Below are positions 1-7,240 of a stretch of DNA of 43,955 bases, one piece after another. Position 1 is the first letter of the stretch. Every line of letters starts with the position of its first letter. This DNA is from a virus. The stretch covers positions 1-43,955 of IMG/VR virus record IMGVR_UViG_3300046454_000233; one strand, 5' to 3'. The notes under the pieces were generated by a model. The model searched no databases, was not told the DNA's origin, and was given only the letters and a program-made list of their open reading frames with translations. Both the position numbers and the translations under genes were made by a program.

Positions 1-1
1 A

Positions 2-514
2 GGTGGACCGCCACCCGTTGTTGATAACACATTACCGGGCGAGCAACCGGGAATTGATAATACTTTGCCTGGTCAACAACCGGGAATTGATAATACTTTG
101 CCCGGTCAACAACCGCGCCCGGATAATACGTTACCAGCAACACCACCCGGCGCAATAACAAAACCGGGCGGCGATAAACCGCCGATTGAAATCGACCCAA
201 GTGCAAAACTTGGCGAGTACGTTGCACTACCGCCGAATTTTGTTGTTACACCGCCGAGCGGCGAGAAATTCCCGGCGCATAAAGCGGACCATCCGATTGT
301 TTTACCGGATGGTTTCGTATTAGTACCACCACCCGGCACGAAATTACCGCACGAATGGGAGTTAAAACCGAAATCGCGTCCGGTACTTCCACACGGAACG
401 GAAATCGTGTTACCGCATGGCATGAAATTGCCAGCGGCAAAACCCGGTCAATCAATTGCGTTACCACCCGGAACGAAGTTGATGATACCGAAACCGAAGC
501 ACCATCACAAATAA
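2..514 (+). CDS. PDNTLP-repeat protein, 5' truncated
   Basis: The frame is open from base 2, so the start lies before the window; about 170 C-terminal residues remain. The first part is built of tandem units of the type IDNTLPGQQP/PDNTLP. The second part carries another repeat, roughly LPxGxxxxPPxGxKLP, four times, and the protein ends in PKPKHHHK. The low-complexity Pro/Gly design is shared with the complete protein at 39128-40105, which has a signal peptide; that makes an exported or virion-surface role possible. It directly precedes the decoration and capsid genes. Function not recognised. Reality of the gene is secure from the in-frame repeats. Confidence 0.75.
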   Translation, partial: GGPPPVVDNTLPGEQPGIDNTLPGQQPGIDNTLPGQQPRPDNTLPATPPGAITKPGGDKPPIEIDPSAKLGEYVALPPNFVVTPPSGEKFPAHKADHPIVLPDGFVLVPPPGTKLPHEWELKPKSRPVLPHGTEIVLPHGMKLPAAKPGQSIALPPGTKLMIPKPKHHHK

Positions 515-516
515 CG

Positions 517-528
517 TTGGCATAACTG
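517..528 (+). repeat. Repeat site, intergenic
   Basis: Fills the gap between 2-514 and the decoration gene start at 531. Confidence 0.95.
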
Positions 529-530
529 CC

Positions 531-944
531 ATGGCGCAAAAATTCAATCAACCGCCGACACTTCCAAGTAGTGAGCATGATAAATGGCACTATCAAGAGT
601 TTACCGGCGCGCCGTGGTTAATTGAAAGTTACCCGCAAGAGTACAACCGGGAGAAACAAATTGCACAAATGCCGGACGTTAACATAATACCGTCCGGTAC
701 ACCGATGTTAAACTTTGCACCGTTACAGGCGAAAGACGTAGCACTTTGTACGGGTTTGTTGCTTGACGATTTAATTGCGTGGTGTTTTCCGATTGGCGGC
801 GCGAACACCGTTGGCGTTTTGGTTCGCGGTCATTGTGCAATCAATATGGTGTTACTGCCAGAATTTGATTGGCTTGGTGCGAGCTATGATAAAGTTGCAT
901 GGGCCGCGCGCCTTGAAACATTGGGCTTTCGTAGTATCGCTTAG
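531..944 (+). CDS. Head decoration protein D-like
   Basis: 137 residues. The C-terminal half follows the pattern of lambda gpD-type head decoration (stabilisation) proteins: a small hydrophobic segment, then GANTVGVLVRGHCAIN, then an Ala/Leu helix ending LETLGFRSIA, comparable to VVVRGPAxVN...LxxLGI in that family. It lies directly upstream of a lambda-E-type capsid gene, the usual D-E order. Such proteins form trimers that clamp the expanded capsid. Start is the ATG 2 bases after a dispersed-repeat site; there is no good Shine-Dalgarno. The N-terminal 60 residues are longer than in lambda D and unplaced. Assignment rests on pattern and position. Confidence 0.6.
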   Translation: MAQKFNQPPTLPSSEHDKWHYQEFTGAPWLIESYPQEYNREKQIAQMPDVNIIPSGTPMLNFAPLQAKDVALCTGLLLDDLIAWCFPIGGANTVGVLVRGHCAINMVLLPEFDWLGASYDKVAWAARLETLGFRSIA

Positions 945-987
945 TTTCACAAACACCTAACGGGAAGTTTTTTAGGGAGTTTCAATT

Positions 988-2097
988 ATGCCAATGCTCG
1001 ACGTGTTCAAATCTGACGTTTACGGCGTTGTCAGTCTGACAGCGGCGATAAACAAACTGCCATTTGTGCCGTCGCGGCTAGGGCAGTTAGGCGTGTTTAA
1101 GAAAAAGGGCGTTACGACAACTTCGATTGTGGTAGAGGAACAACGCGGCAAGTTGTTTCTTGTACCAACCGCAGCGCGCGGAAGCAATCCGAACGTGTAC
1201 GGCGGAAAGAAACGCCAAGCGCGTAGCTTCGTTGTGCCACACGTTCCGTTGATTGGAAACGTGTTCGCGGACGACGTTCAAAACATCCGCGCTTTCGGTT
1301 CGGAAACCGAAGTGCAAGCCGTTGCCGATTTGGTCAATGACAAGTTGCAAGGAATGCGCCAAGCGCTCGAAACTACCCTTGAATGGATGCGCATCGGCGC
1401 TATCAACGGATTGGTATACGATGCGGACGGAATCGCAGTTATTTACAATTGGTTTACGGAATTCGGTATTACACCGCCAACGACCACATTGGATTTCACA
1501 GCGAACGGCAATAAAGCCGTTAAAATGATGTGCAACGATGTTCGGCGCAAAATTGAAGATGCGTTAGGTATGTCGCCATACACCGGCATTCGCGCCATTT
1601 GCGGCACGACGATATATGACGTTATTTCCGGTTCAACGGAAGTAAACCATGCGTATTTTCGCCCGCAAGATAGTGCATTCTTGCGCGAGTCTCATGTGCG
1701 CGGCGAATTCACATACGGCGGCGTTACGTTTGAGGAATATCGCGGCAAAATCGGTACGTTGCACAGCGATGGTTCGTTTATTCCGCCAACGCAAATCTAT
1801 TTCTTCCCGGAAGGAACGACCGACATTTTCCAAGAGATTTACGCACCGGCGAATTTCGTGGAAACTGTTAACACGATGGGCAAGCCGGTTTACGCCAAGC
1901 AACGCCCGATGGATTGGGAAATGGGGATTGAATTGCATTGTCAAACGAATCCGTTGGTCATTTGCACACGTCCGGGCGTGTTGGTTAATCTTGCTGCGCA
2001 AACTGGCGTTGCGCCAGCATTAGCGGGCATGAATGAAACGAGCGAATCGCCCGCCAATCAGTCGATACCGGAACACGTGGAAGAAGGTACGGCATAA
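988..2097 (+). CDS. Major capsid protein, lambda gpE family
   Basis: 369 residues, the usual length for phage major capsid protein E. Family features are visible: N-terminal L..AINKLPFVPSRLGQLGVF, the basic block GGKKRQARSFVVPHVP followed by I.NVFADDVQNIRAFG, and the long helix with MRQALETTLEWMRIGAINGLVYDADG. It forms the icosahedral shell (HK97 fold). The start codon ATG at 988 sits inside a one-mismatch copy of the dispersed repeat (983-994), preceded by TAGGGAG as ribosome-binding site. A strong hairpin follows the stop, as often seen behind capsid genes. Confidence 0.93.
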   Translation: MPMLDVFKSDVYGVVSLTAAINKLPFVPSRLGQLGVFKKKGVTTTSIVVEEQRGKLFLVPTAARGSNPNVYGGKKRQARSFVVPHVPLIGNVFADDVQNIRAFGSETEVQAVADLVNDKLQGMRQALETTLEWMRIGAINGLVYDADGIAVIYNWFTEFGITPPTTTLDFTANGNKAVKMMCNDVRRKIEDALGMSPYTGIRAICGTTIYDVISGSTEVNHAYFRPQDSAFLRESHVRGEFTYGGVTFEEYRGKIGTLHSDGSFIPPTQIYFFPEGTTDIFQEIYAPANFVETVNTMGKPVYAKQRPMDWEMGIELHCQTNPLVICTRPGVLVNLAAQTGVAPALAGMNETSESPANQSIPEHVEEGTA

Positions 2098-2104
2098 CCG
2101 CCGG

Positions 2105-2116
2105 TTGGCATAACTG
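2105..2116 (+). repeat. Repeat site, intergenic
   Basis: 8 bases after the capsid stop, upstream of the hairpin. Confidence 0.95.
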
Positions 2117-2136
2117 ATTTCGAGCAGCTATAGGTA

Positions 2137-2186
2137 CTCCGCGCGGTTAGATTTTGCGAACGACGACTAACCGCGCGGAGGTTTTC
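2137..2186 (+). terminator. Hairpin terminator after the capsid gene
   Basis: A perfect 14-bp inverted repeat, CTCCGCGCGGTTAG (2137-2150) and its complement (2167-2180), has a 16-base loop and is followed by GTTTTCC. It sits in the 127-base gap between capsid and the next gene, flanked on each side by a dispersed-repeat site. It probably reduces read-through, or stabilises the capsid mRNA 3' end. The T-run is short, so it may be partial. Confidence 0.7.
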
Positions 2187-2199
2187 CGAAACGTTTCGG

Positions 2200-2211
2200 C
2201 AGTTATGCCAA
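2200..2211 (-). repeat. Repeat site, intergenic
   Basis: Downstream of the hairpin; with the 2105 site forms an inverted pair flanking it. Confidence 0.95.
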
Positions 2212-2224
2212 CGTCGATGGTGAT

Positions 2225-2746
2225 ATGGAAATTAACGTCACGCTAAATTTGACCGGATTGGATAAGCTTACAAAGCTTGTCACAAGTAACAGCCCGGTAG
2301 TTCTCAAAACGTTAAAGCAATGGGCATTTCTTTACCGCGCGTGGGCGCAGAATCGTTTCGATAAGTACAGCAAAGGCGGCGGCGATTGGCCCGCGCTCAG
2401 TCCTATAACAATCCGGCGACGGAGAGGGAAGGGACAAAATGTTGCTATTTTGCGCGACACCGGCCTATTGTTTATGGTACTTCAACCAGTGTTTCAGAAT
2501 ATTGCGGGTTCGATTGAAACCTTTGGCAATTTTTCAGTAACGACCGGCTACGGCGGCAGCGCGTTACACACTGGTACTGGAAGTCGAGCAACAATCGCGG
2601 ATATTGCAAGTTTTCATAACTACGGAATGGGGCACAATCCGAAACGTGAAATCATTGCAGCGCCCGACGATAGGCTATACGAAAAATTAACGGACGTTGC
2701 TAACAAGAATCTTGGCGAAGAAGCGCATGCCACTAACCCCGGTTGA
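2225..2746 (+). CDS. Head-tail/tail completion protein (virion morphogenesis family)
   Basis: 173 residues. The segment RFDKYSKGGGDWPALSPIT, the following Arg-rich ITIRRRRGKG, then ILRDTGLLF and later SFHNYGMGHNPKREI are the hallmarks of the Mu gpG-like/phage virion morphogenesis family (related to HK97 gp10 proteins). These connect head and tail or finish the tail end. It follows the capsid gene at the expected place. ATG at 2225 follows GGTGAT. The last 20 bases overlap the next gene in another frame. Confidence 0.72.
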   Translation: MEINVTLNLTGLDKLTKLVTSNSPVVLKTLKQWAFLYRAWAQNRFDKYSKGGGDWPALSPITIRRRRGKGQNVAILRDTGLLFMVLQPVFQNIAGSIETFGNFSVTTGYGGSALHTGTGSRATIADIASFHNYGMGHNPKREIIAAPDDRLYEKLTDVANKNLGEEAHATNPG

Positions 2747-3269
2747 AACGGACCCGTTTACGCTTGTGTTTGACAAGTTGTGGGAGCTTGCCGAAGCGAG
2801 TGTACCGTTAGCAGCGTTAGTAAAACCGGGAAACCGAATCAAATTTAACAAAGAGGGTGAGCGCGGACCACTAAAAGAGGCGGTTGCAGTTGCAGACTTG
2901 CCAGAGTTAGTTCTAACAACTACAGGAACAAGCGCAGTAAACTCGCACAGTAGTTCGTGCGGTTCGAGTATTACGCGGCAATACTCATGGTTGTTATCAA
3001 CCGGCGACTATCGAGTTAATTATAAACTATTTCCGGTTCAATTCGCGTTGTTCGCGGCAATCATTGACGCGGAGTATGAAATACAAAGTTTGCAATGGAA
3101 TGGAAACCCATTTGTACTACGATGTTTTTGGTCCGCATTAACAGAGGGGTTAAGCAACGCGGAATTAAATCGCGGTGTCAAAGGTTGGTCAAGTCTTTGG
3201 ACGTTTCAAATTGATATGAATTTTTCAACGAACGATCTTCGTTTGTTTTCTAAAGGGCAAGGTGCATAA
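2727..3269 (+). CDS. Probable tail terminator/minor tail protein
   Basis: 180 residues from ATG 2727 (MPLTPVETD). A TTG ten codons upstream is also in frame, but the ATG is preferred because it is preceded by GGCGAAGAAG. The sequence begins with a helix (LVFDKLWELAEASVPLAALV) followed by a beta-rich body with alternating hydrophobics. Between a completion protein and a tail-tube protein the usual gene is the tail terminator (lambda gpU/HK97 gp10-like), so this is inferred from position. It overlaps both neighbours. Confidence 0.45.
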   Translation: MPLTPVETDPFTLVFDKLWELAEASVPLAALVKPGNRIKFNKEGERGPLKEAVAVADLPELVLTTTGTSAVNSHSSSCGSSITRQYSWLLSTGDYRVNYKLFPVQFALFAAIIDAEYEIQSLQWNGNPFVLRCFWSALTEGLSNAELNRGVKGWSSLWTFQIDMNFSTNDLRLFSKGQGA

Positions 3270-4282
3270 TGCCGCTATCTAAAACTTGTCCAATGTCGGG
3301 CCAGTGGGGCGCGTGCGCGTTTGGTTCGGGCGGACCACCACCACCCACAATGTCAACGATACGTAATTGGGATGTATCGTTAACAAGCGAGTTGAAAACA
3401 TTCATTGCGAGCAATACATACGGCGGTACTGGCAGACGACCCGGTTTGTTTGATTGGACCGGAAATTTCGATCAATACGGCGGCGTACCGTTGGCATATC
3501 CGGGCGATCAAGGTTTATTTATCGGCTATGCTGGACCCGGAAATGTTCCACCCGGCCCGCCCGGAACAGGAGTACCCGGAACGATTGGGCCATCGGTACA
3601 AGGTTTGGCGATGGTTTCGCAACTTGTACAAAACTGGAATTGGCTAACAAATGACATTATCACTGTTAACTATCAAATGGTTGGCAAAGATGAATTGTTT
3701 AGCCCGCCAGATTTGTTAATTCAAGACCCGTCGCATCCAAAAACAAATCGCGCATCGGAGTGCGCGCCGTGGGTGTTTACACCGTATCAGAGCGATGTTA
3801 ACGGCAAACCGCTAGGCATTGAAGGAACACCGTTTACGCTTTGTTTGCAGCAAGCAACGTTAACAGTAACAGCGAACGCAAAAGAATTTGCAAACAGTTG
3901 TACGGGCGGTTGGAAGTCTCGCATTCAAGGTCCGTTTGATTGGAATCTTGCAATTGTGCTTGACGAAGCAGACATAAAACAACTAAAAGACCCTACCGAC
4001 GATATAACATTCGGATTGCGCCCGGGTATGTTCGTTGGCATAGATGCGTTTGTAAACAATATACAAGCGTGGGGTCTTGAATTTGGCATAGTTCAAGATT
4101 TTACGAATTACAAAGTGAACATCGAAACGGGCGATATTATTTCGTATACCGTTAATATTCTTATGTCAACCGATACGGGTGTTGCTGGTTCGGCATTTGC
4201 GCTTGGCACCGTGCTTGCTCCCGATGGGCGTACAATCTGGCCGATACCCGGCGCAGTACCAGCGGGCGGCGCTACGCCATAA
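3269..4282 (+). CDS. Probable major tail tube protein with two tube-like domains
   Basis: 337 residues; start ATG overlaps the previous stop (TAATG). Two similar blocks are visible: WDVSLTSELKTFIASNTYGG then LFDWTGNFDQYG near residue 30, and TVTANAKEFANSCTGGWKSR then GPFDWNLAIVLDEAD near residue 205. This pattern (short beta strand, S/N-T-GGW, G-x-FDW) resembles tail-tube proteins, here apparently duplicated. A Pro/Gly-rich loop (PGNVPPGPPGTGVPG) sits between. The next genes are the tail chaperones and tape measure, the standard order. The exact family was not recognised. Confidence 0.58.
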   Translation: MPLSKTCPMSGQWGACAFGSGGPPPPTMSTIRNWDVSLTSELKTFIASNTYGGTGRRPGLFDWTGNFDQYGGVPLAYPGDQGLFIGYAGPGNVPPGPPGTGVPGTIGPSVQGLAMVSQLVQNWNWLTNDIITVNYQMVGKDELFSPPDLLIQDPSHPKTNRASECAPWVFTPYQSDVNGKPLGIEGTPFTLCLQQATLTVTANAKEFANSCTGGWKSRIQGPFDWNLAIVLDEADIKQLKDPTDDITFGLRPGMFVGIDAFVNNIQAWGLEFGIVQDFTNYKVNIETGDIISYTVNILMSTDTGVAGSAFALGTVLAPDGRTIWPIPGAVPAGGATP

Positions 4283-4293
4283 CAAAACAAGCA

Positions 4294-4305
4294 TTGGCAT
4301 AACTG
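4294..4305 (+). repeat. Repeat site, intergenic
   Basis: Between tail tube and tail chaperone. Confidence 0.95.
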
Positions 4306-4334
4306 AACACTAACAGGCGAGTACAGGCATAATT

Positions 4335-4823
4335 ATGACGGCAAGAATTACAGCAGCGCCAACGTTAATCAAGTTTGTTGATGGAACGACATATAAGTTT
4401 TCTCCGCTAACCGATAGAGATTTGGACGAACTAGACGAATGGTTGCAGTTCAAAATTATCGACATTGCGCGGCGTTCGTTACCGCCAACAGCAACAAAAG
4501 CAGAGCGGGAAGAAACGCTATCTATCGCGCAACGTGAAGCGTGTAGTATCACGTTTCTATCTCCGCGCGGCGTTGAAATGATGAGTACGTTAGCGGGGAT
4601 GGTGCATCTTTGCTTTATATCAGTGGTCAAAGCGCATCCAGAAGTGACCGAAGAAACGTTTGGCACGTTGCTGCGCAATCCAGAAAACTTGCGTGTTGTT
4701 AACGAAGCATTTACGCGCGTTAATCAACCGGCGGACGGACAACTACAGCCGCAACCGAAATTAGAGAAAGGGGGAACACCGCGCGAAAAAAAAGTGCGGA
4801 AGCGGAGCAAGCCGACAAAATAG
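4335..4823 (+). CDS. Tail assembly chaperone, short form (gpG-like)
   Basis: 162 residues. Begins MTARITAAPTLIKFVDGT, then an acidic helical region LTDRDLDELDEWLQFKIID, and ends in a basic tail PREKKVRKRSKPTK. Its place between tail tube and tape measure and the slippery A8 tract near its 3' end (4786-4793) identify it as the gpG-type chaperone that holds the tape measure during tail assembly. Most ribosomes would end at TAG 4821-4823; a minority would shift to -1 and make the longer form. Sequence similarity itself is weak, as usual for this group. Confidence 0.75.
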   Translation: MTARITAAPTLIKFVDGTTYKFSPLTDRDLDELDEWLQFKIIDIARRSLPPTATKAEREETLSIAQREACSITFLSPRGVEMMSTLAGMVHLCFISVVKAHPEVTEETFGTLLRNPENLRVVNEAFTRVNQPADGQLQPQPKLEKGGTPREKKVRKRSKPTK

Positions 4824-5008
4824 AAATCTATCAAGCGTTGGCGAAATTGTACCACTATACGCCAGCGCAAATTGCTGATATGACGCGCTTTCAGCAAATG
4901 GCATTGCTAGGACAAATCGGCAATCGCAAACAGGTTGACCAAGTTCAAACATTTAACACGTTAGCAGAAGTGCAAGCGTGGCGTCAAGCAAATGGAAAGG
5001 TAAATTGA
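4335..5008 (+). CDS. Tail assembly chaperone, -1 frameshift long form (gpGT-like)
   Basis: If ribosomes slip back one base on the A8 tract, translation continues in the -1 frame without a stop to TGA 5006-5008. This adds 71 residues beginning SAEAEQADKIEIYQALAKLY and containing HYTPAQIADMTRFQQM, the typical T-domain motif (a helix with TPxEIxxMT). The -1 frame has no start codon of its own with a ribosome site, and its stop is 3 bases before the tape measure start. Predicted product about 224 residues. This mirrors lambda gpG/gpGT. Confidence 0.8.
4786..4793 (+). promoter_or_regulatory. Slippery A8 site for programmed -1 frameshift
   Basis: GAAAAAAAAG: zero-frame codons are GAA AAA AAA GTG. 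Slipping of two lysine tRNAs on AAA AAA by -1 keeps full pairing and gives AGT GCG GAA in the new frame. The site lies 28 bases before the zero-frame stop, a spacing common for tail chaperone genes. I did not identify a clear downstream pseudoknot. Confidence 0.75.
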
Positions 5009-5011
5009 ACT

Positions 5012-6319
5012 ATGTCAACCGGCGCGGGTGGTACTTCTGCCGTCGTCAAAATCACTGGCGACAATAAACCGTTAGCTAAATCGCTTACCGAAAGTAAAGC
5101 GATGTTAACGGCATTTCAGAAAACTACAAACACTGAAAGCGCCGCTAATCAAGCATATACAGCATTCTCAGCTAAAAATGTTGCTATTGGTCAATCGGCA
5201 ACAGTAGCAGCGGACGCAATCGGTAATCTTGGCTTAGCAATGGTTGGAACCGTGGCAGTAGGCGCGGCGGCGGTTGCTGCGCTCGCGGGCGTTGCGTTCG
5301 CAATGATTAAAGGCGCGGACGCGGCGCAAGATTTTGAGCGCGCTACGATACGGTTAAATACCGTACTCGCAAATACGGGCAACAAAACAGGGTTTGCAAG
5401 TACCGAGCTAATAAAGCTTGCGCAAGATTTTGCAAAAGAAGCGCACATATCAGTTACCGAAATGATGGGCGCAATACAAGAGTTGGCCGAAGCGGGAAAC
5501 ATACACGGACAAAACGCCAAAAACTTTATGAAGGATACCAGCGATTATGCGGCACATTATGCGGTATCAATAACAGAGGCAGCAAAAGCAATTCGAGCAG
5601 CGTACGAAAATCCATCGGCAGCGCATGGCTTTTTAGTGCGCGGAGCGGATAAAGAGCGCTTGCAGCAGTTGGTAGAGAATGGCCGCATTGAAGAAGCGCA
5701 GAGATTTTTGCATGAGCGCGCAGTATTTTCTGGCGCACGGCAAGCATTAGGCGGAACAGCGCAAGGTAGAATGGACGCGGCATGGGCAGATTTGAATAAC
5801 GCACTAACAGAATTCGGTGCGAAGTTGCTACCATTAGTTAATGCAATTACCGACGTGTTTACAGGCTTGATTGAAGTTTCGGCTATGTTAGTAAAGGGGC
5901 TAACGGAATTTCTGGAAATAGTTGATACGCTTTCTTTGAAAGGTCCAATAGATACTTTATGGGAAAGTATATTCAACCGATTTCCGGGTGAGACGCCAGA
6001 GGCAGCAGAAAAACGGCGGGCAGGAAAAAATGAAATACCGGCGGGCAAAACGTCGCCGTATGAAATGCGCACAGGTGGAATCGTTGGCACGTTTGAAAGT
6101 TTGGAGCAGTTCTATACTAGACTAGCGACCGGCGCAGCGCAGACGCTAGGCGCGGAACCAGCGCAAGAGGGGACGGCAGCGGCACATAAGCAGACAGCAG
6201 ACGAACAACTATCGACAGCAAAGCAGCAATTAGAAGTTGGTAAAAAACAGCAAGAGTTATTAGAGCAACAATTAGACGCGATCAATAAAAAACTAACGCC
6301 GCGCGGTTCGTTCGGCTAG
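5012..6319 (+). CDS. Tape measure protein
   Basis: 435 residues. After a soluble N-terminus comes a hydrophobic stretch (LGLAMVGTVAVGAAAVAALAG), then FERATIRLNTVLANTG, LIKLAQDFAKEAHISVTEMM and AMLVKGLTEFLEIVDTL, all typical of tape measure proteins. The C-terminus is a Gln-rich coiled coil (LSTAKQQLEVGKKQQELLEQ). It sets tail length and is threaded in the tail lumen. At about 0.15 nm per residue, 435 residues imply a short tail of roughly 65 nm. It starts 3 bases after the frameshift product's stop. Confidence 0.88.
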   Translation: MSTGAGGTSAVVKITGDNKPLAKSLTESKAMLTAFQKTTNTESAANQAYTAFSAKNVAIGQSATVAADAIGNLGLAMVGTVAVGAAAVAALAGVAFAMIKGADAAQDFERATIRLNTVLANTGNKTGFASTELIKLAQDFAKEAHISVTEMMGAIQELAEAGNIHGQNAKNFMKDTSDYAAHYAVSITEAAKAIRAAYENPSAAHGFLVRGADKERLQQLVENGRIEEAQRFLHERAVFSGARQALGGTAQGRMDAAWADLNNALTEFGAKLLPLVNAITDVFTGLIEVSAMLVKGLTEFLEIVDTLSLKGPIDTLWESIFNRFPGETPEAAEKRRAGKNEIPAGKTSPYEMRTGGIVGTFESLEQFYTRLATGAAQTLGAEPAQEGTAAAHKQTADEQLSTAKQQLEVGKKQQELLEQQLDAINKKLTPRGSFG

Positions 6320-6342
6320 CTACGAAGTAAAGTAAAGGAATT

Positions 6343-6354
6343 CAGTTATGCCAA
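6343..6354 (-). repeat. Repeat site over a start codon
   Basis: Supplies ATG 6348 of the distal-tail-position gene. Confidence 0.95.
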
Positions 6355-7235
6355 TGGGAGCGTACGCATATTCAGAAATACCGTGTTGCGAAGAATTCGG
6401 CACGCGCGACGAGCAATGGGGCGACAAAAGTATCGAAACAAGCGTAACGGTGCGTTGCGCGTACTCTGATCGTTTCAAGATCATTGAAGATATTCGAGAC
6501 AATCAGCGTCCGTGGCCTTGGATGAGCGATGCTATGTTTGCGAGCGCGGAAATTGTTCCGGTAACAGAACAAGTTGGAACGATGGCCGATAGTGATGGCC
6601 AAGCGCTTGATTATCTAACAGCATTGGTAACGTTAAAGTATTCGACAACGCAATTCGAGCGTTTTGTTGTCGAGTCGCTAGAACCAAACGTACAATTCCA
6701 AGTGTTAGATAACATGAAATTTTGGTGGAAGAATTCAGACGATACGCTAGAGCAATTAGCAAAACAAGAATCGCCCGGCGAGCAAATACGCGGATTGGCA
6801 TACGTGGTGCGGTTTAATAACATTTTTCAACCGCCACTAGACCCTGGTACTTTCGATATACAGAAGTATCTTGCATTGATTGGACAAGTAAACTCAGCAG
6901 CATTTCCAATTAAGATGCTGAGAAAAACATATCAACCGGAACAGGTATTATTACTACCGTCGCCAGTTAGTTACTTTGAAATGCCACAATCTGACGAAGC
7001 GCATGCAGAAACACTAGCGACGCATAAGTGGGATTACACATTAAAGTACAGTATCAAAGAAAACATACACGGTTGGAACGCATACAAGCGGCGAAGTTCC
7101 GATACGTTTGAGCAGATTTACAAGAAAGTTGCGGGCGCGCCAGTGTTGTATAACAACTATCCGCTAGACAAAGCAATTACAGACGGCGGCGATGGTTTGA
7201 TTGCGGATTTATTGCCAACGTTTCTAAAAACATAG
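6348..7235 (+). CDS. Minor tail protein, distal-tail position
   Basis: 295 residues, not recognised by sequence. The start ATG 6348 lies inside an exact dispersed-repeat site, with AAAGGAA upstream. The protein begins MPMGAYAYSEIPCCEEFGTR and has a mixed beta-rich composition with many aromatic residues (NQRPWPWMSDAMF, HGWNAYKRR). The slot directly after the tape measure usually holds the distal tail protein, so a tail-tip role is inferred from position alone. Confidence 0.5.
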   Translation: MPMGAYAYSEIPCCEEFGTRDEQWGDKSIETSVTVRCAYSDRFKIIEDIRDNQRPWPWMSDAMFASAEIVPVTEQVGTMADSDGQALDYLTALVTLKYSTTQFERFVVESLEPNVQFQVLDNMKFWWKNSDDTLEQLAKQESPGEQIRGLAYVVRFNNIFQPPLDPGTFDIQKYLALIGQVNSAAFPIKMLRKTYQPEQVLLLPSPVSYFEMPQSDEAHAETLATHKWDYTLKYSIKENIHGWNAYKRRSSDTFEQIYKKVAGAPVLYNNYPLDKAITDGGDGLIADLLPTFLKT

Positions 7236-7240
7236 TCATA

